Of a DNA stretch of 64,000 nt, positions 45,216 to 54,517 are shown in pieces; within the stretch, counting starts at the first letter, position 1, and every line of letters begins with the position of its first letter. The notes under the pieces were generated by a model, which saw nothing but the letters and a program-made list of their open reading frames with translations, did not search any database and was not told where the DNA came from. The translations under genes and the position numbers were made by a program. This DNA comes from Halomonas piscis. Lineage in GTDB: Bacteria > Pseudomonadota > Gammaproteobacteria > Pseudomonadales > Halomonadaceae. Where the stretch lies: positions 248,001 through 312,000 of the forward strand of contig NZ_CP119391.1 of NCBI RefSeq assembly GCF_031886125.1, written 5' to 3'.

Positions 45216-45926
45216 CGCCTGGCGATAGTGGGCGTCCCACATCAGCACCGCGCCGGCCACGGCGCCGGGGATCAAGAACAGGTTGGCCAGCGGTATCCAG
45301 GTGAGCAGCGTCACCGCGCCGCCGTAGCTCAGGCTTTGCCAGGGGCGCCGGGCGAGCCGGCGGCGCATGTCGGCAAAGCTGACCTTGTTGTTGTCCATGG
45401 GGTAGTCCAGATAGGCAATGGCCATCATCCAGGCGGAGAACAGGGCCCACAGGAACGGCGCCAGCAGGTTGACGGCGGGTATCCAGCTGATGACGAACAG
45501 TACCGCCGCCCGGGGCAGCATATAGCTCAGCTTGACAAGCTCGCGGCCCAGAGCATCCACGGCGGTTTTGGCCAGGCCGCGGTTGTCCAGCGGCTCGCGG
45601 CCGGTGGCGACGATTTCCACCTTTTCGGCCAGAAAGCCGTACAGCGGCGCGGCGATCAGCTGAGTCACCAGGGTAAAGGTGAAAAATACCACCACCAAAA
45701 GGCACAGCACGAACAGCGGCCAGATCAGCCACGACAGCCAGTCGAGCCAGCCCGGCACCAGGCTCATCCAGTAGTCGAGCCAGCCGCCGAAGCGCTGGAT
45801 GACGATGCCCAGCAGGGTGACGTACACCGCCAGGTTGATGACAATGGGGGCGAAGACATAGCGTCGCAGCCCCGGGCGATAGACCCAGCGCGTTCCCCGG
45901 GCGATGGCTTCAACGGCGTTTAGCAT
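45201..45926 (-). CDS. cysZ: Sulfate transporter CysZ
   Basis: The 241-residue EI24-family membrane protein starts at ATG 45926. Family signatures are the N-terminal PGLRRYVFAPIVINLAVYV, LIAAPLYGFLAEKVE, and YLDYPMDNNKVSFADMRRRL. CysZ imports sulfate for cysteine synthesis. The segment 27-95 is unusually Trp-rich. It converges with phoR with a 15-base overlap. Confidence 0.9.
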   Translation of the reverse strand: MLNAVEAIARGTRWVYRPGLRRYVFAPIVINLAVYVTLLGIVIQRFGGWLDYWMSLVPGWLDWLSWLIWPLFVLCLLVVVFFTFTLVTQLIAAPLYGFLAEKVEIVATGREPLDNRGLAKTAVDALGRELVKLSYMLPRAAVLFVISWIPAVNLLAPFLWALFSAWMMAIAYLDYPMDNNKVSFADMRRRLARRPWQSLSYGGAVTLLTWIPLANLFLIPGAVAGAVLMWDAHYRQALPAA

Positions 45927-46108
45927 GGCATGCCCCTGTATGGTGATGAACCTGGGAGGATGGAAAGCGCGTATTGCAGAGCCAATTCGGCCCGGGGTCA
46001 AGGGTTTCTGCTGCTCGTCTGGTTCAAACTGCCAGGCTGCTGTGGTTAACTGCAGCGCCCGGCCAGCGCGCCGGGCGGACAACAATAAGCGGTAGAAGTG
46101 ACGGATAC

Positions 46109-46543
46109 ATGATACTGGACAGCAACGATGCGCCGCCCCCCGGTAGCGCAGATGACATTCCTGCCCCCGATGGCCAGCTGACGCTGAAGCTGCCGGCCAC
46201 GCGCCAGGAAGCCAACCTTTACGGTGACATTCCCGGCGGCTGGCTGGTCAGCCGGATGGATCAGGCCGCGGAGCTAGCCGCCGGGCGCGAGGCCGGCGGG
46301 CGTACCGCTACGGTGGCCATCGAGGCCATGGACTTTTTGAGCCCGGTGCGGGCAGGCTCGGTGGTGAGCCTTTTCACCCGGGTGTGCGAGGTGGGCCACA
46401 GCTCGATCAAGATCGACGTCGAAGTCTGGGTGCGCGCGCCCCACGAAGGCTGCCACGAACGGCTCAAGGTCACCGAGGCGCGCTTTATCATGGTGGCGCT
46501 GGATGACAACGGCCGCATCCGTGCGGCGCATCGTCCGGGGTGA
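46109..46543 (+). CDS. Acyl-CoA thioesterase, YciA-like hotdog protein
   Basis: The 144-residue single hotdog domain has NLYGDIPGGWLVSRMDQAAE and VAIEAMDFLSPVRAGSVVSL, the typical YciA/acyl-CoA hydrolase helix and strand, with the conserved Asp in the first motif. It hydrolyses acyl-CoA; chain-length preference is unknown. The frame is open upstream from 45974, but ATG 46109 gives the family length. Confidence 0.85.
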   Translation: MILDSNDAPPPGSADDIPAPDGQLTLKLPATRQEANLYGDIPGGWLVSRMDQAAELAAGREAGGRTATVAIEAMDFLSPVRAGSVVSLFTRVCEVGHSSIKIDVEVWVRAPHEGCHERLKVTEARFIMVALDDNGRIRAAHRPG

Positions 46544-46558
46544 CCCGGGCTTTCGAGG

Positions 46559-47668
46559 TTAGTCCTGGGTGACCGCGTCCCGGGTCTTCAAGTAGGCATA
46601 CTCGCCGGTATCGGTCACCGGGCGTACGGTCTGCTGGAAGGCGCGGTAGGAGTCGTGGATCCTCTTCGACGCCGGATCGTCGGCCACCTGCTCTTCGATG
46701 ACCGCGTTAGAGGCTTCGTAAAGCGCCTGGGTGACATCCTTGGGGAAGGTGCGCAGCTTGATGCCGTGCTCGTCCACCAGCGCCTTCAGCGCCTGGGCGT
46801 TGCGGAAGGTGAACTCGCTGATCATCGCCAGGTTGGCGGCCCGGGCGGCCTCTTCCACCACGGCTTTCAGGTCGTCGGGCAGGGCGTTCCAGGCGTCCAG
46901 ATTGATGGTGCCCTCAAGCGCCGCGCTGGGCTCGTTCCAGGCGTTGGTGTAGTAGTAGTCGGCGACTTCGTGCAGGCCGAAGGCCAGGTCGTTGTAGGGG
47001 CTGACCCAGTCGGCGGCGTCCAGCGCGCCGGTCTGCATGGAGGTAAAAATCTCGCTGCCGGGCATGTTCACCGTGGTCACGCCGATGCGGTTCATGGCCT
47101 CGCCGGCAAGGCCCGGCAGGCGCAGCTTGAGGCCCTGCAGATCCTCCAGCGAGTTGATTTCCTTCTTGAACCAGCCGGCGGGCTGGGTGGTGGTGTTGCC
47201 CACGGCGAAGGGCTTGAGGTTGTGCTCGGCGTAAAGCTCGTCCCAGAGCGTCTGGCCGTCGCCGTAGTAGAGCCAGGCGTTGGTTTCCTGAGTGGTCATG
47301 CCGAAGGGCACGGCGGTGAAAAACTGCGCCGCCGGCACCTTGCCGCGCCAGTAGTACGACGCCGAGTGGCCCATTTGCGCCGTCCCCGAAGACACCGCGT
47401 CAAACACCTCCATGGCCGGCACCAGCTCGCCGGCGCCGTGGACGCGGATGCGCATGCGCCCCTGGGATAGCGTTTCCACGCGCCGGGCGAAGTCGTTGGC
47501 CCCGGTGCCCAGGGCGGGAAAGTTCTTCGGCCAAGAGGTCACCATGTCCCAGGAGACGGTCTCGTCGGCGCTGGCAGTGACGACAAAGGGCGCGGCGGTC
47601 GCGCCGGCGGCGCCCAGCCCGGCGGTGGTCAGGGTGTGCTTGAGAAAATGGCGGCGTGGCAGGGTCAT
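46559..47668 (-). CDS. TRAP transporter substrate-binding protein (DctP family), orphan
   Basis: The 369-residue periplasmic protein starts at ATG 47668 with a twin-arginine signal (TLPRRHFLKHTLTTAGLGAA, cleavage after about residue 34). The binding domain reads MVTSWPKNFPALGTGANDFA, GSEIFTSMQTGALDAADWV and YYYTNAWNEPSA, close to 2-oxoacid binders such as TakP. No DctQ/DctM membrane genes are adjacent, so the permease must be elsewhere. Confidence 0.88.
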   Translation of the reverse strand: MTLPRRHFLKHTLTTAGLGAAGATAAPFVVTASADETVSWDMVTSWPKNFPALGTGANDFARRVETLSQGRMRIRVHGAGELVPAMEVFDAVSSGTAQMGHSASYYWRGKVPAAQFFTAVPFGMTTQETNAWLYYGDGQTLWDELYAEHNLKPFAVGNTTTQPAGWFKKEINSLEDLQGLKLRLPGLAGEAMNRIGVTTVNMPGSEIFTSMQTGALDAADWVSPYNDLAFGLHEVADYYYTNAWNEPSAALEGTINLDAWNALPDDLKAVVEEAARAANLAMISEFTFRNAQALKALVDEHGIKLRTFPKDVTQALYEASNAVIEEQVADDPASKRIHDSYRAFQQTVRPVTDTGEYAYLKTRDAVTQD

Positions 47669-47727
47669 GGTGAGGCTCCGGCGTTTATTAATGGAAATAG
47701 TAGCTTTGGGCTGCATAACACGCCGGC

Positions 47728-47810
47728 GGTAGGGTGACGAGGGGTTCTACGCCAGGGATGGCGTAGGTAGCGTCCAGGGATGGATTTACAGCGCCCCTCG
47801 TCACCCTACC
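47728..47810. repeat. Palindromic intergenic repeat (REP-like)
   Basis: The outer arms GGTAGGGTGACGAGGGG (47728-47744) and CCCCTCGTCACCCTACC (47794-47810) are perfect 17-bp inverted copies. Inside lies a second hairpin CTACGCCA-GGGA-TGGCGTAG followed by a related CCAGGGATGGA half. The nested structure is typical of extragenic palindromic elements spread through a genome. It lies between the TRAP gene and the uvrD 3' end. Confidence 0.8.
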
Positions 47811-47836
47811 TTCGGCTGTGTTTACGAAACGTCTGA

Positions 47837-50047
47837 CTACGATAGCGGAATCAGCTTGGCAAAGCCCAGCACCAGCCATTTGGCGCCTTCATTTTCGAAG
47901 CTGACCTGCACCCGGGCCCGGGCGCCTTCGCCCTCGGCGTTGAGGATCACGCCCTCGCCGAATACCGGGTGCTCCACCGCCTGGCCAACGTGCAGGCTGG
48001 GCAGGTCGTCGTCGCCTTCCACGCTTTGCTGGGAAAGGCTGGACGACGCGCTGCCCCGGGCGGTAACCGGCCGCGAGACCTGGCCGCGCAGGCGCACTTC
48101 TTCCAGCAGCTCGGCGGGCAGCTCGCGCAGAAACCGCGACGGCCGGGGGAAGATTTCCTTGCCGTGGAGGCGCCGGGTTTCGGCGTGGGTCAGGTACAGC
48201 TTGTGCATCGCCCGGGTGACGCCGACGTAGGCCAGCCGGCGCTCTTCCTCAAGGCGGCCGGGCTCCTCCAGCGACATCTTGTGGGGGAACAGCCCTTCCT
48301 CGACGCCGGCGATGAATACCAGCGGAAACTCCAGCCCCTTGGCCGAGTGCAGGGTCATCAGCTGGACGCTGTCCTCGAACTCCTCGGCCTCGTGTTCGCC
48401 GGCGTTGAGCGCGGCCTCGGACAAAAACGCCTCCAGCGCCGTGAGGCCCTCGCCGGCTTCCGGGGCGTCGAAGACGTCGCCCTGGGTGAAGGCCCGGGCG
48501 GCGTTGACCAGCTCTTCGAGGTTTTCCACTCGGCCCTGGCCTTTCTCGCCGGGCTCGGCCCGGTGGTGCTCGATCAGGCCGGTGCGGGCGGTAACGTGCT
48601 CGATGATCTCGTGCAGGGCCAGGCCCGCGGCGTCGTTGTCCAGCTGCTCGATCAGATCGGCGAAGGCGCGCACGGCGTTGGCCGCGCGGCCCTTGAGGGT
48701 GCCGTCGCTTACGCTGTCGTGGAGCGCCTGCCACATGGTGACGCCCTGATCCCGAGCGCGAAAGCGCAAAACCTCCACCGTGCGCGTGCCGATGCCCCGG
48801 GTGGGCACGTTGATCACCCGCTCCATGGAGGCGTCATCGTCGCGGTTGAGCAGCAGACGCAGATAGGCCAGGGCGTTCTTGATTTCCAGGCGTTCGTAAA
48901 AGCGGTGGCCGCCGTAGATGCGGTAGGGGATGCCCTGGCGGATCAGCGTTTCTTCCAGCAGCCGGGACTGGGCGTTGGAGCGGTAGAGAATCGCCACGTC
49001 CCGGCGGTTGAGCCCGGCGGCGGTGCGCTCCTTGAGGGTATCGACGATAAACCGCGCCTCTTCCAGGTCGTTGAAGCCGGCATACACCGAGATCGGCTCG
49101 CCTTCGGCGCCGTCGGTCCACAGCTTTTTGCCCATGCGCTCGGCGTTGTGGCTGATCAGCGCGTTGGCGGCGTCGAGGATCGCGCTGGTGGAGCGGTAGT
49201 TCTGCTCCAGGCGCACGGTGTGCACCTGGGGGAACTCGTTCGCGAAGCGGCTGATGTTTTCCACCCTGGCGCCGCGCCAGCCGTAGATCGACTGGTCGTC
49301 GTCGCCCACCACGGTGGTGGGCGTTTGCTGGCCGGTGAGCAGTTTGAGCCAGGCGTACTGCAGGGTGTTGGTGTCCTGAAACTCGTCCACCAGCACATGG
49401 CCGAAGCGCTCCTGATAGTGGGCCAGCAGTGCGGGGTTGTCGCGCAGAAGCTCGAGGCTACGCAGCAGAAGCTCGCCGAAGTCCACCAGCCCCCCGCGCT
49501 CGCAGGTCAGCTGATAGAAGTGGTAGAGCTCGACCATCTGGCTCAGGTAGGCGTCGCCGGCGGTATTCACCTGGGACGGGCGCAGCCCTTCTTCCTTGCA
49601 GCCGCTGATAAAGCTCTGCACCTGGCGCGGCGGGTAGCGCTCGGCGTCGATGCTGTAGTCCTTGAGCAGGCGCTTGACCAGGCGCAGCTGATCGTCGGCG
49701 TCGATGATCTGGAAGTGCTGGGGCAGGCGCGCATCCTGCCAGTGGGTGCGCAACAGCCGGTGGGCGATGGAGTGAAAGGTGCCCACCCAGACGTGGCGCA
49801 TGGAAATGTTCAGCAGCGCCTCCAGCCGGGTGCGCATCTCCCGGGCGGCCTTGTTGGTAAAGGTCACCGCCAGCAGCGCGTAGGGCGAAAGCCCTTCGGC
49901 CTGCATCAGCCAGGCAATGCGGTGCACCAGCACCCGGGTTTTGCCCGAGCCGGCACCGGCCAGCACCAGAAGGTTGCCCTGGGGCGCGCTCACCGCCTCG
50001 CGCTGGGCGGAGTTGAGCGAATCGAGAATCGCCGTCACGTCGTCCAT
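47837..50047 (-). CDS. uvrD: DNA helicase II UvrD
   Basis: The 736-residue SF1A helicase starts MDDVTAILDSLNSAQREAVS at ATG 50047. Motifs are LAGAGSGKTRVLVHRIAWLM, DEFQDTNTLQYAWLKLL, GDDDQSIYGWRGA, LEQNYRST, TLHSAKGLEFPLVFIAG and YVGVTRAMHKLYLTHAE. The C-terminal Tudor-like region GQAVEHPVFGEGVILN is diagnostic of UvrD rather than Rep. It works in mismatch and excision repair. Confidence 0.95.
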   Translation of the reverse strand: MDDVTAILDSLNSAQREAVSAPQGNLLVLAGAGSGKTRVLVHRIAWLMQAEGLSPYALLAVTFTNKAAREMRTRLEALLNISMRHVWVGTFHSIAHRLLRTHWQDARLPQHFQIIDADDQLRLVKRLLKDYSIDAERYPPRQVQSFISGCKEEGLRPSQVNTAGDAYLSQMVELYHFYQLTCERGGLVDFGELLLRSLELLRDNPALLAHYQERFGHVLVDEFQDTNTLQYAWLKLLTGQQTPTTVVGDDDQSIYGWRGARVENISRFANEFPQVHTVRLEQNYRSTSAILDAANALISHNAERMGKKLWTDGAEGEPISVYAGFNDLEEARFIVDTLKERTAAGLNRRDVAILYRSNAQSRLLEETLIRQGIPYRIYGGHRFYERLEIKNALAYLRLLLNRDDDASMERVINVPTRGIGTRTVEVLRFRARDQGVTMWQALHDSVSDGTLKGRAANAVRAFADLIEQLDNDAAGLALHEIIEHVTARTGLIEHHRAEPGEKGQGRVENLEELVNAARAFTQGDVFDAPEAGEGLTALEAFLSEAALNAGEHEAEEFEDSVQLMTLHSAKGLEFPLVFIAGVEEGLFPHKMSLEEPGRLEEERRLAYVGVTRAMHKLYLTHAETRRLHGKEIFPRPSRFLRELPAELLEEVRLRGQVSRPVTARGSASSSLSQQSVEGDDDLPSLHVGQAVEHPVFGEGVILNAEGEGARARVQVSFENEGAKWLVLGFAKLIPLS

Positions 50048-50418
50048 AAAAGCCGCTGCCGGGGATTGGAAAGTGGGCGGCCAGTCTAGCACAGGGGGCG
50101 GGATGATGGCCGCGTAGCGGGCTTTTCAGGCCATCCCAATAACGGCCTCGAGGCAGTTGCTGGCGGTCCTGCGCCGTACCATCGTTCGAGCGCATACGCA
50201 CTGCCCGGCTTTGGCCGCAGGTGGGGATGATACGAGGTGGCGTCAGTCTTGGACTTGGGCCACCTGGGTGGCAGCGACTGTCCTGATTCTGGTTAAAACA
50301 TGGACAGTAACAACCATTCTGGGGCACGTCATTTCCGCTAGGGCTATTTTTCCGAAGTTCTTCTTATCGGTGCCTCCCGCGTTGTAGCAAACCGAGTCAA
50401 CGTCAGCGCGAGACAGCG
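50048..50418. other. Intergenic region between uvrD and the LysR gene
   Basis: About 370 bp without a supported gene. No credible start-RBS pair, terminator or repeat stands out. It marks the start of the accessory stretch that continues to the right edge. Confidence 0.4.
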
Positions 50419-51306
50419 TCACTTTGTTCCCCCTTGCTTCTCCCGGATGTGAGCCTGCAGTTGGAGGGCCAGCTGCTGCGTTGCCTCGGTGGGTCGCCCA
50501 GGGCTGTGATGAAGGGAAATTTCCGCGAACGGAAGCTCCGGCAATCCCTCTTCGCGGCCCAGCCGACGTAGCCCTGTTCCCAGCATGGAGGGGGTGAGCA
50601 CCGTCACGGCAAGCCCCGCCCGAACGGCGGCAGAGAGCCCCGACAGGCTGGGGCTAGCGTAGGCAATCCGCCAGGGCATCCCGGCCGCGTCCAGCGCGGC
50701 AATGGCACGATCACGAAAGATGCACACCCCCTGCCGGGAAACGGCGAGCGGCAAGGGGGAGCGGTAGTGTGTGTCGTGGCCGGTGGCTCCCGCCCACACC
50801 ATGGGCTCGCGACACAGAACTTCGCCGCCCGGACTGTTGGGTTGGCGGGTGGTGATCGCCAGGTCGAGTGCCCCCGTCCTGACCTCCTGCACTAGTTCGA
50901 CGCTCAGGTCGCAGTGGACTTCCAGCTCAACGCCGGGGAAGCGCGCCTCGAATGCCGACAGTGCCTCGGGCAGGTAGATGACGTAGTCGTCGGGAATGCC
51001 AAGGCGAACCACGCCGGCAAGCCGCTGCTCCTGCACATCCTGCCAAGCCAGGGCATTCTGGCGCAGCATCTGCCGCGCATGGATCAGCAGACGTTCGCCG
51101 GCCGGCGTGGGGACGGCCGCCTTTTGCCCTCGCTGTAGCAGCTGGCAGCCAAGGCCCGTTTCCAGACGACTCAAGTGAGCGCTGACGGTGGACTGCGCTA
51201 GATGAAGCTGCTCAGCCGCTACGGTAAAGCCACTCTTGTCCACCACGCTGACGAATGTCTTGAGCAGAACAAGATCCAGGGGCCTGTGGTCGCTGGGATT
51301 TGTCAT
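50419..51306 (-). CDS. LysR-family transcriptional regulator
   Basis: The 295-residue protein starts at ATG 51306. The N-terminal winged helix FTVAAEQLHLAQSTVSAHLS is followed by a periplasmic-binding-like effector domain (VVRLGIPDDYVIYLPEALSA, LDLAITTRQPN). It is divergent from the EamA exporter at 51417 across 110 bp that include the palindrome CTTATTATAAG (51323-51333), so it probably controls that exporter. The effector is unknown. Confidence 0.88.
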   Translation of the reverse strand: MTNPSDHRPLDLVLLKTFVSVVDKSGFTVAAEQLHLAQSTVSAHLSRLETGLGCQLLQRGQKAAVPTPAGERLLIHARQMLRQNALAWQDVQEQRLAGVVRLGIPDDYVIYLPEALSAFEARFPGVELEVHCDLSVELVQEVRTGALDLAITTRQPNSPGGEVLCREPMVWAGATGHDTHYRSPLPLAVSRQGVCIFRDRAIAALDAAGMPWRIAYASPSLSGLSAAVRAGLAVTVLTPSMLGTGLRRLGREEGLPELPFAEISLHHSPGRPTEATQQLALQLQAHIREKQGGTK

Positions 51307-51322
51307 CACGTTTTATGATGGC

Positions 51323-51333
51323 CTTATTATAAG
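51323..51333. promoter_or_regulatory. Candidate LysR operator
   Basis: The perfect palindrome CTTATTATAAG lies in the divergent LysR/EamA intergenic region. Its place and symmetry fit a LysR site, but no T-N11-A copy comparison was possible. Confidence 0.35.
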
Positions 51334-51416
51334 ACTTCGTTTCCATGATACCGATGGCGTTATGAAAATAAACGCCACAAAGGCATTCATGGACCATCGA
51401 AGAGGAGAAGGGAAAC

Positions 51417-52520
51417 ATGCGAAATTCACCGTCTATGGGGTTTTTCGCCGGGCTCGTGACGGTGGCACTCTGGGCGAGCCTGCCACTATTGCGCGGGCTG
51501 GTGCAGCTGCCACCTATGCTGACGGCCGCTGTTGCCATGCTGTCGGCCGCCGGCATGGCCCAGGGCCTGGAACGTTGGCGTGGGCCAGGGCCAGGGCAGA
51601 AGCCAGCACCGGTCGGCAGCGGGAAATTCTGGTTGATGGGCGTTGGCGGGCTCACTGGTGCGCTCTATTTCTATTTCCTGGCGCTGGGCGAGGGCGACCC
51701 CGCCAAGGTAACCCTGGTGACTTATACTTGGCCGGTGGGATTCATGATCGTTGCCGACCGGCTGGCGGGGCGCGGCTTGCGCATCGAGACGCTGCTGGGC
51801 GCGCTGGTGGCGTTTTCGGGGTTGGCGCCCCTGATCCTAATGGCCAGTGAAAGCGTCCCCACGCCGCCGCTCGCCTATGCGGCGGGGCTGGCGGCCGGGC
51901 TGTCGTGGATTGTCTTCTCCCTCTACCTGAAGGCGAATAATCAGTCACACTCGACCGACTACAAGCGCCTGTTCGGCGGTGTCGCCGTCATCGCGTTGTG
52001 CCTGCACCTGCTTTTTGAACCCACTGCCGGGAAGAGCACCGTCGGGGATTGGTTGACGGCCTCAGTGATCGGTGTGGGGCCGTATGGTGTGGCTTTCATG
52101 ACGTGGGGCTTCGCGTTGAAACGCTGCTCGACGACCGTACTGGGTCTTATGACCTACCTGGTGCCAGTGCTCTCCTCGCTGTTCGTCGTCGTGCTGGGCT
52201 GGGCTCCGTTGAGCGCCCCGCTGATGGTGGCGGTGGTGGCCATCTTCATTAGCGGGGCGATTACCCAGACCTCTTTGCCACATCCGTTCTTCGCCCCTGA
52301 AAGGCGTAGGGTGGTAGGCTGCGCACCTTACGCTAATCGGGCGCGTGACGCTTTCCCGGCGATCCCCATGCCCGCCATGCCACCACTGGGCTTGTTAACG
52401 TGGTCTCGTCACCTTATAGCTGGCCGATCATGGGCGGCGGCCCGGAAGCGCTCACGCACCCGCGGGGGCGCAAGCACCCGGCACGCGTATGCTCGCCCTG
52501 GCCGAACGAGCAGCATGTAG
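51417..52520 (+). CDS. EamA/DMT-family transporter with an abnormal C-terminal tail
   Basis: Residues 1 to about 288 form a ten-helix drug/metabolite transporter (MGFFAGLVTVALWASLPLLR, YTWPVGFMIVADRLAGRGLR, GPYGVAFMTWGFALKRCSTT) resembling the YddG aromatic amino-acid exporter. Family members are about 290-300 residues, but this frame continues for about 80 Arg/Pro-rich residues (from SLPHPFFAPERRRVVG) with no membrane character. The true 3' end was probably replaced at about 52275-52320 and the frame runs into unrelated DNA. AGGAGAAGGG precedes the ATG. The LysR neighbour is the likely regulator. Confidence 0.8.
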   Translation: MRNSPSMGFFAGLVTVALWASLPLLRGLVQLPPMLTAAVAMLSAAGMAQGLERWRGPGPGQKPAPVGSGKFWLMGVGGLTGALYFYFLALGEGDPAKVTLVTYTWPVGFMIVADRLAGRGLRIETLLGALVAFSGLAPLILMASESVPTPPLAYAAGLAAGLSWIVFSLYLKANNQSHSTDYKRLFGGVAVIALCLHLLFEPTAGKSTVGDWLTASVIGVGPYGVAFMTWGFALKRCSTTVLGLMTYLVPVLSSLFVVVLGWAPLSAPLMVAVVAIFISGAITQTSLPHPFFAPERRRVVGCAPYANRARDAFPAIPMPAMPPLGLLTWSRHLIAGRSWAAARKRSRTRGGASTRHAYARPGRTSSM

Positions 52521-52617
52521 CTACCTCTGACACTCCCCGCCCGCCGCGCCTGGCGCTTTGAGCGAGGGTTCTTGGGTCGCCCCGAGAACCTTCCTGCTTC
52601 GACACGCCTTCACTAGA

Positions 52618-53646
52618 TGTGATCTCTCGGTAGGTTGTTCATCCGGAGCCAACCCGGAAGACTGGAGATGCAAACCAACCAATCTCTCCAAGAGGCCCGG
52701 ATGAACACCCATAAGAATGCCCGACTCACTCCGCACGGTCGATCCCTGCTGGTCGCTCGCGTCATCGATGAAGGGTTGCGGCCCAGAGAGGTCGCGCAAG
52801 CCCAAGGCGTCAGTGTGAGAACGGTCTACAAATGGGTGCGTCGTTTCCGTGAGGAGGGACTCGAGGGTCTCCAGGACCGTCGGTCACGCCCTGCCCGAAG
52901 TCCCTTGGCGACCGACGCAACGACGGTGGAGCAGATCGTCGAGCGTCGTCAGCGACGCCAGACCTATTGCCAGATTGCCCAGGCGCTGGGGGTTGGCCAG
53001 AGCACGGTAGCGCGCATTCTCAAGCGCAAGGGGCTGAATCGCTTGGCGGCTCTGACACCGCCAAGGCCCAGCAATCGCTATGAGCACGACGCACCCGGGG
53101 ATCTCCTGCATCTGGATATCAAGAAGCTCGGCTGCTTCGCGCGCCCGGGGCATCGGGTCACCGGCGATCGCCAACAGACCACGCGTGGCGCAGGGTGGGA
53201 GTATGTCCACATCGCCATCGACGATCACTCACGGGTGGCCTTCGGCACCCGCTACCCTGATGAAACCGGCTGGAGCGCCTGTTATGCGCTATTGGAGGCC
53301 ATACGATATTATCGAGACTTGGGGACTCGCTTCACGCGGGTGCTCACCGACAATGGCGCCTGCTACCGGTCCCGGGCGTTTCACCGCCTGTGCCGGCGGA
53401 TGGGGCTGAAGCACAAGCGCACTCGCCCCTATACGCCCCGCACCAATGGCAAGGCAGAACGGTTCATTCAAACCGCTCTGCGCGAGTGGGCCTATGCCCA
53501 GTCTTATGAGAGCTCGGAGGAGCGAGGCAAACACCTTTCCGCCTGGCTTCACCAGTACAACTGGCACCGGCCACATGCCAGCCTGAACTATCACCCTCCG
53601 GTTAGTCGGTTGGGGCTTTCCGTGAACAACCTGGTGAGTTTACACA
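52618..53646 (+). mobile_element. IS481-family insertion sequence, copy B (1029 bp)
   Basis: It is the same 1029-bp element as copy A, in opposite orientation, with the same imperfect terminal repeats. An exact 6-bp duplication ACTAGA lies at 52612-52617 and 53647-53652, fitting the NCTAGN target of IS481 elements. It separates the EamA gene from IS5 copy A. Confidence 0.93.
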
Positions 53647-53651
53647 ACTAG
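52701..53651 (+). CDS. IS481-family transposase, copy B
   Basis: The 316-residue transposase starts at ATG 52701, matching the start chosen for copy A. Compared with copy A it has only a few changes, including S for A near the N-terminus (GRSLLVAR), M for V in RRMGLKHK and A for S in LSAWLHQ. The core DDE motifs LHLDIKKLG, VLTDNGACYRS and KAERFIQ are intact. The ribosome site has one base change (AGAGG for AGGAGG). Its stop TAG (53649-53651) is supplied by the target duplication. Confidence 0.92.
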   Translation: MNTHKNARLTPHGRSLLVARVIDEGLRPREVAQAQGVSVRTVYKWVRRFREEGLEGLQDRRSRPARSPLATDATTVEQIVERRQRRQTYCQIAQALGVGQSTVARILKRKGLNRLAALTPPRPSNRYEHDAPGDLLHLDIKKLGCFARPGHRVTGDRQQTTRGAGWEYVHIAIDDHSRVAFGTRYPDETGWSACYALLEAIRYYRDLGTRFTRVLTDNGACYRSRAFHRLCRRMGLKHKRTRPYTPRTNGKAERFIQTALREWAYAQSYESSEERGKHLSAWLHQYNWHRPHASLNYHPPVSRLGLSVNNLVSLHN

Positions 53652-53662
53652 ATCACAGCTAG

Positions 53663-54517
53663 GGCGTGTTGACGTTTCACATGGGCAGCCATAAAAAGCC
53701 GCAGGCCAAGGCCACCATGCTTTCGTAGTTTCGCTTGAGCTTGTCGTAACGCGTTGCGATGGCGCGATACGGCTTCAATCGAGCAAAGGCATTCTCAACC
53801 AGATGCCGATAGCGATATAAGCCTCTGTCCAGATTGGCATTTCCTTTCTTTGAGTTGCGTTTGCGTGGAATGACGGCAGCCATGCCCTTGGCTTCGATCT
53901 GTTCACGGATACGCTCGCTGTCATAGCCCTTGTCAGCCACCAATGCATCACCCGCTGGCAAATCGTCAATCAATGCCCGGGCTTCCGTGCTGTCGTGCAC
54001 CTCACCCCCGGTTATTCTGAAGGTTATCGGTAGCCCATAGGCATCTACGGTCAAGTGGATCTTGCTGGTATTGCCTGCACGACTTTTGCCAATGGCTTCT
54101 GCGTCTTCCGTGGCAGCTCCGGTGCTGTCCTGGTGGGCCTTGACGTAGGAGCCATCAATGAACAGCCACTCAACATCAGGCTCCTCCACCAGAGAGCTGA
54201 AAAGCCTCATCAGCTTTCCACTCGCTGACCAGGCGTTAAAACGCTTGTAGACCGTGTTCCAGGGGCCAAACGTCTCCGGTAGGTCCCGCCACGGGCAGCC
54301 GGTGCGCATCCGATAAAGGATGCCTTCTATCGTGGTACGCAAGTCGGCCTTGTCATAAATACCTTGTTGAAGCAGGATAGGTTTCAGCTTCGACCAGTGT
54401 TCATCCGTGAGCATTTGTCGGGGCATGGCAGGCTTGCAGTTTGTTGGTGTGGGAACCTTTATTCTGCGAGCTTGCCCCTATCCTGCCAATACCCCTGCCA
54501 TGAAACGTCAACAGGCC
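53663..54517 (-). mobile_element. IS5-family insertion sequence, copy A (855 bp)
   Basis: The terminal repeats are GGCGTGTTGACGTTTCA at the left end and GGCCTGTTGACGTTTCA on the opposite strand at the right end. A 4-bp duplication CTAG lies at 53659-53662 and 54518-54521, the YTAR target of IS5 elements. The right CTAG contains the stop codon of the nitronate monooxygenase gene, which is therefore undamaged. Confidence 0.9.
53677..54426 (-). CDS. IS5-family transposase, copy A
   Basis: The 249-residue DDE transposase is read in one frame. The N-terminal DUF4096-like domain (GILYRMRTGCPWRDLPETFG) precedes catalytic segments FIDGSYVKAHQDS (first Asp), ADKGYDSERIREQ (second Asp) and the HLVENAFARLKPYRAIATRY Glu region. 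It differs from copy B (59799-60548) at many positions, so these copies are older relatives and not a recent duplication. Confidence 0.92.
   Translation of the reverse strand: MPRQMLTDEHWSKLKPILLQQGIYDKADLRTTIEGILYRMRTGCPWRDLPETFGPWNTVYKRFNAWSASGKLMRLFSSLVEEPDVEWLFIDGSYVKAHQDSTGAATEDAEAIGKSRAGNTSKIHLTVDAYGLPITFRITGGEVHDSTEARALIDDLPAGDALVADKGYDSERIREQIEAKGMAAVIPRKRNSKKGNANLDRGLYRYRHLVENAFARLKPYRAIATRYDKLKRNYESMVALACGFLWLPM

Noticed and set aside
47969..50089. A 706-codon open frame on the plus strand
   Set aside because: It is fully antisense to uvrD, whose motifs are complete; composition is that of a shadow frame.
52414..52605. A 63-codon minus-strand frame before IS481 copy B
   Set aside because: No ribosome site and no recognisable domain; the region looks like leftover insertion DNA.
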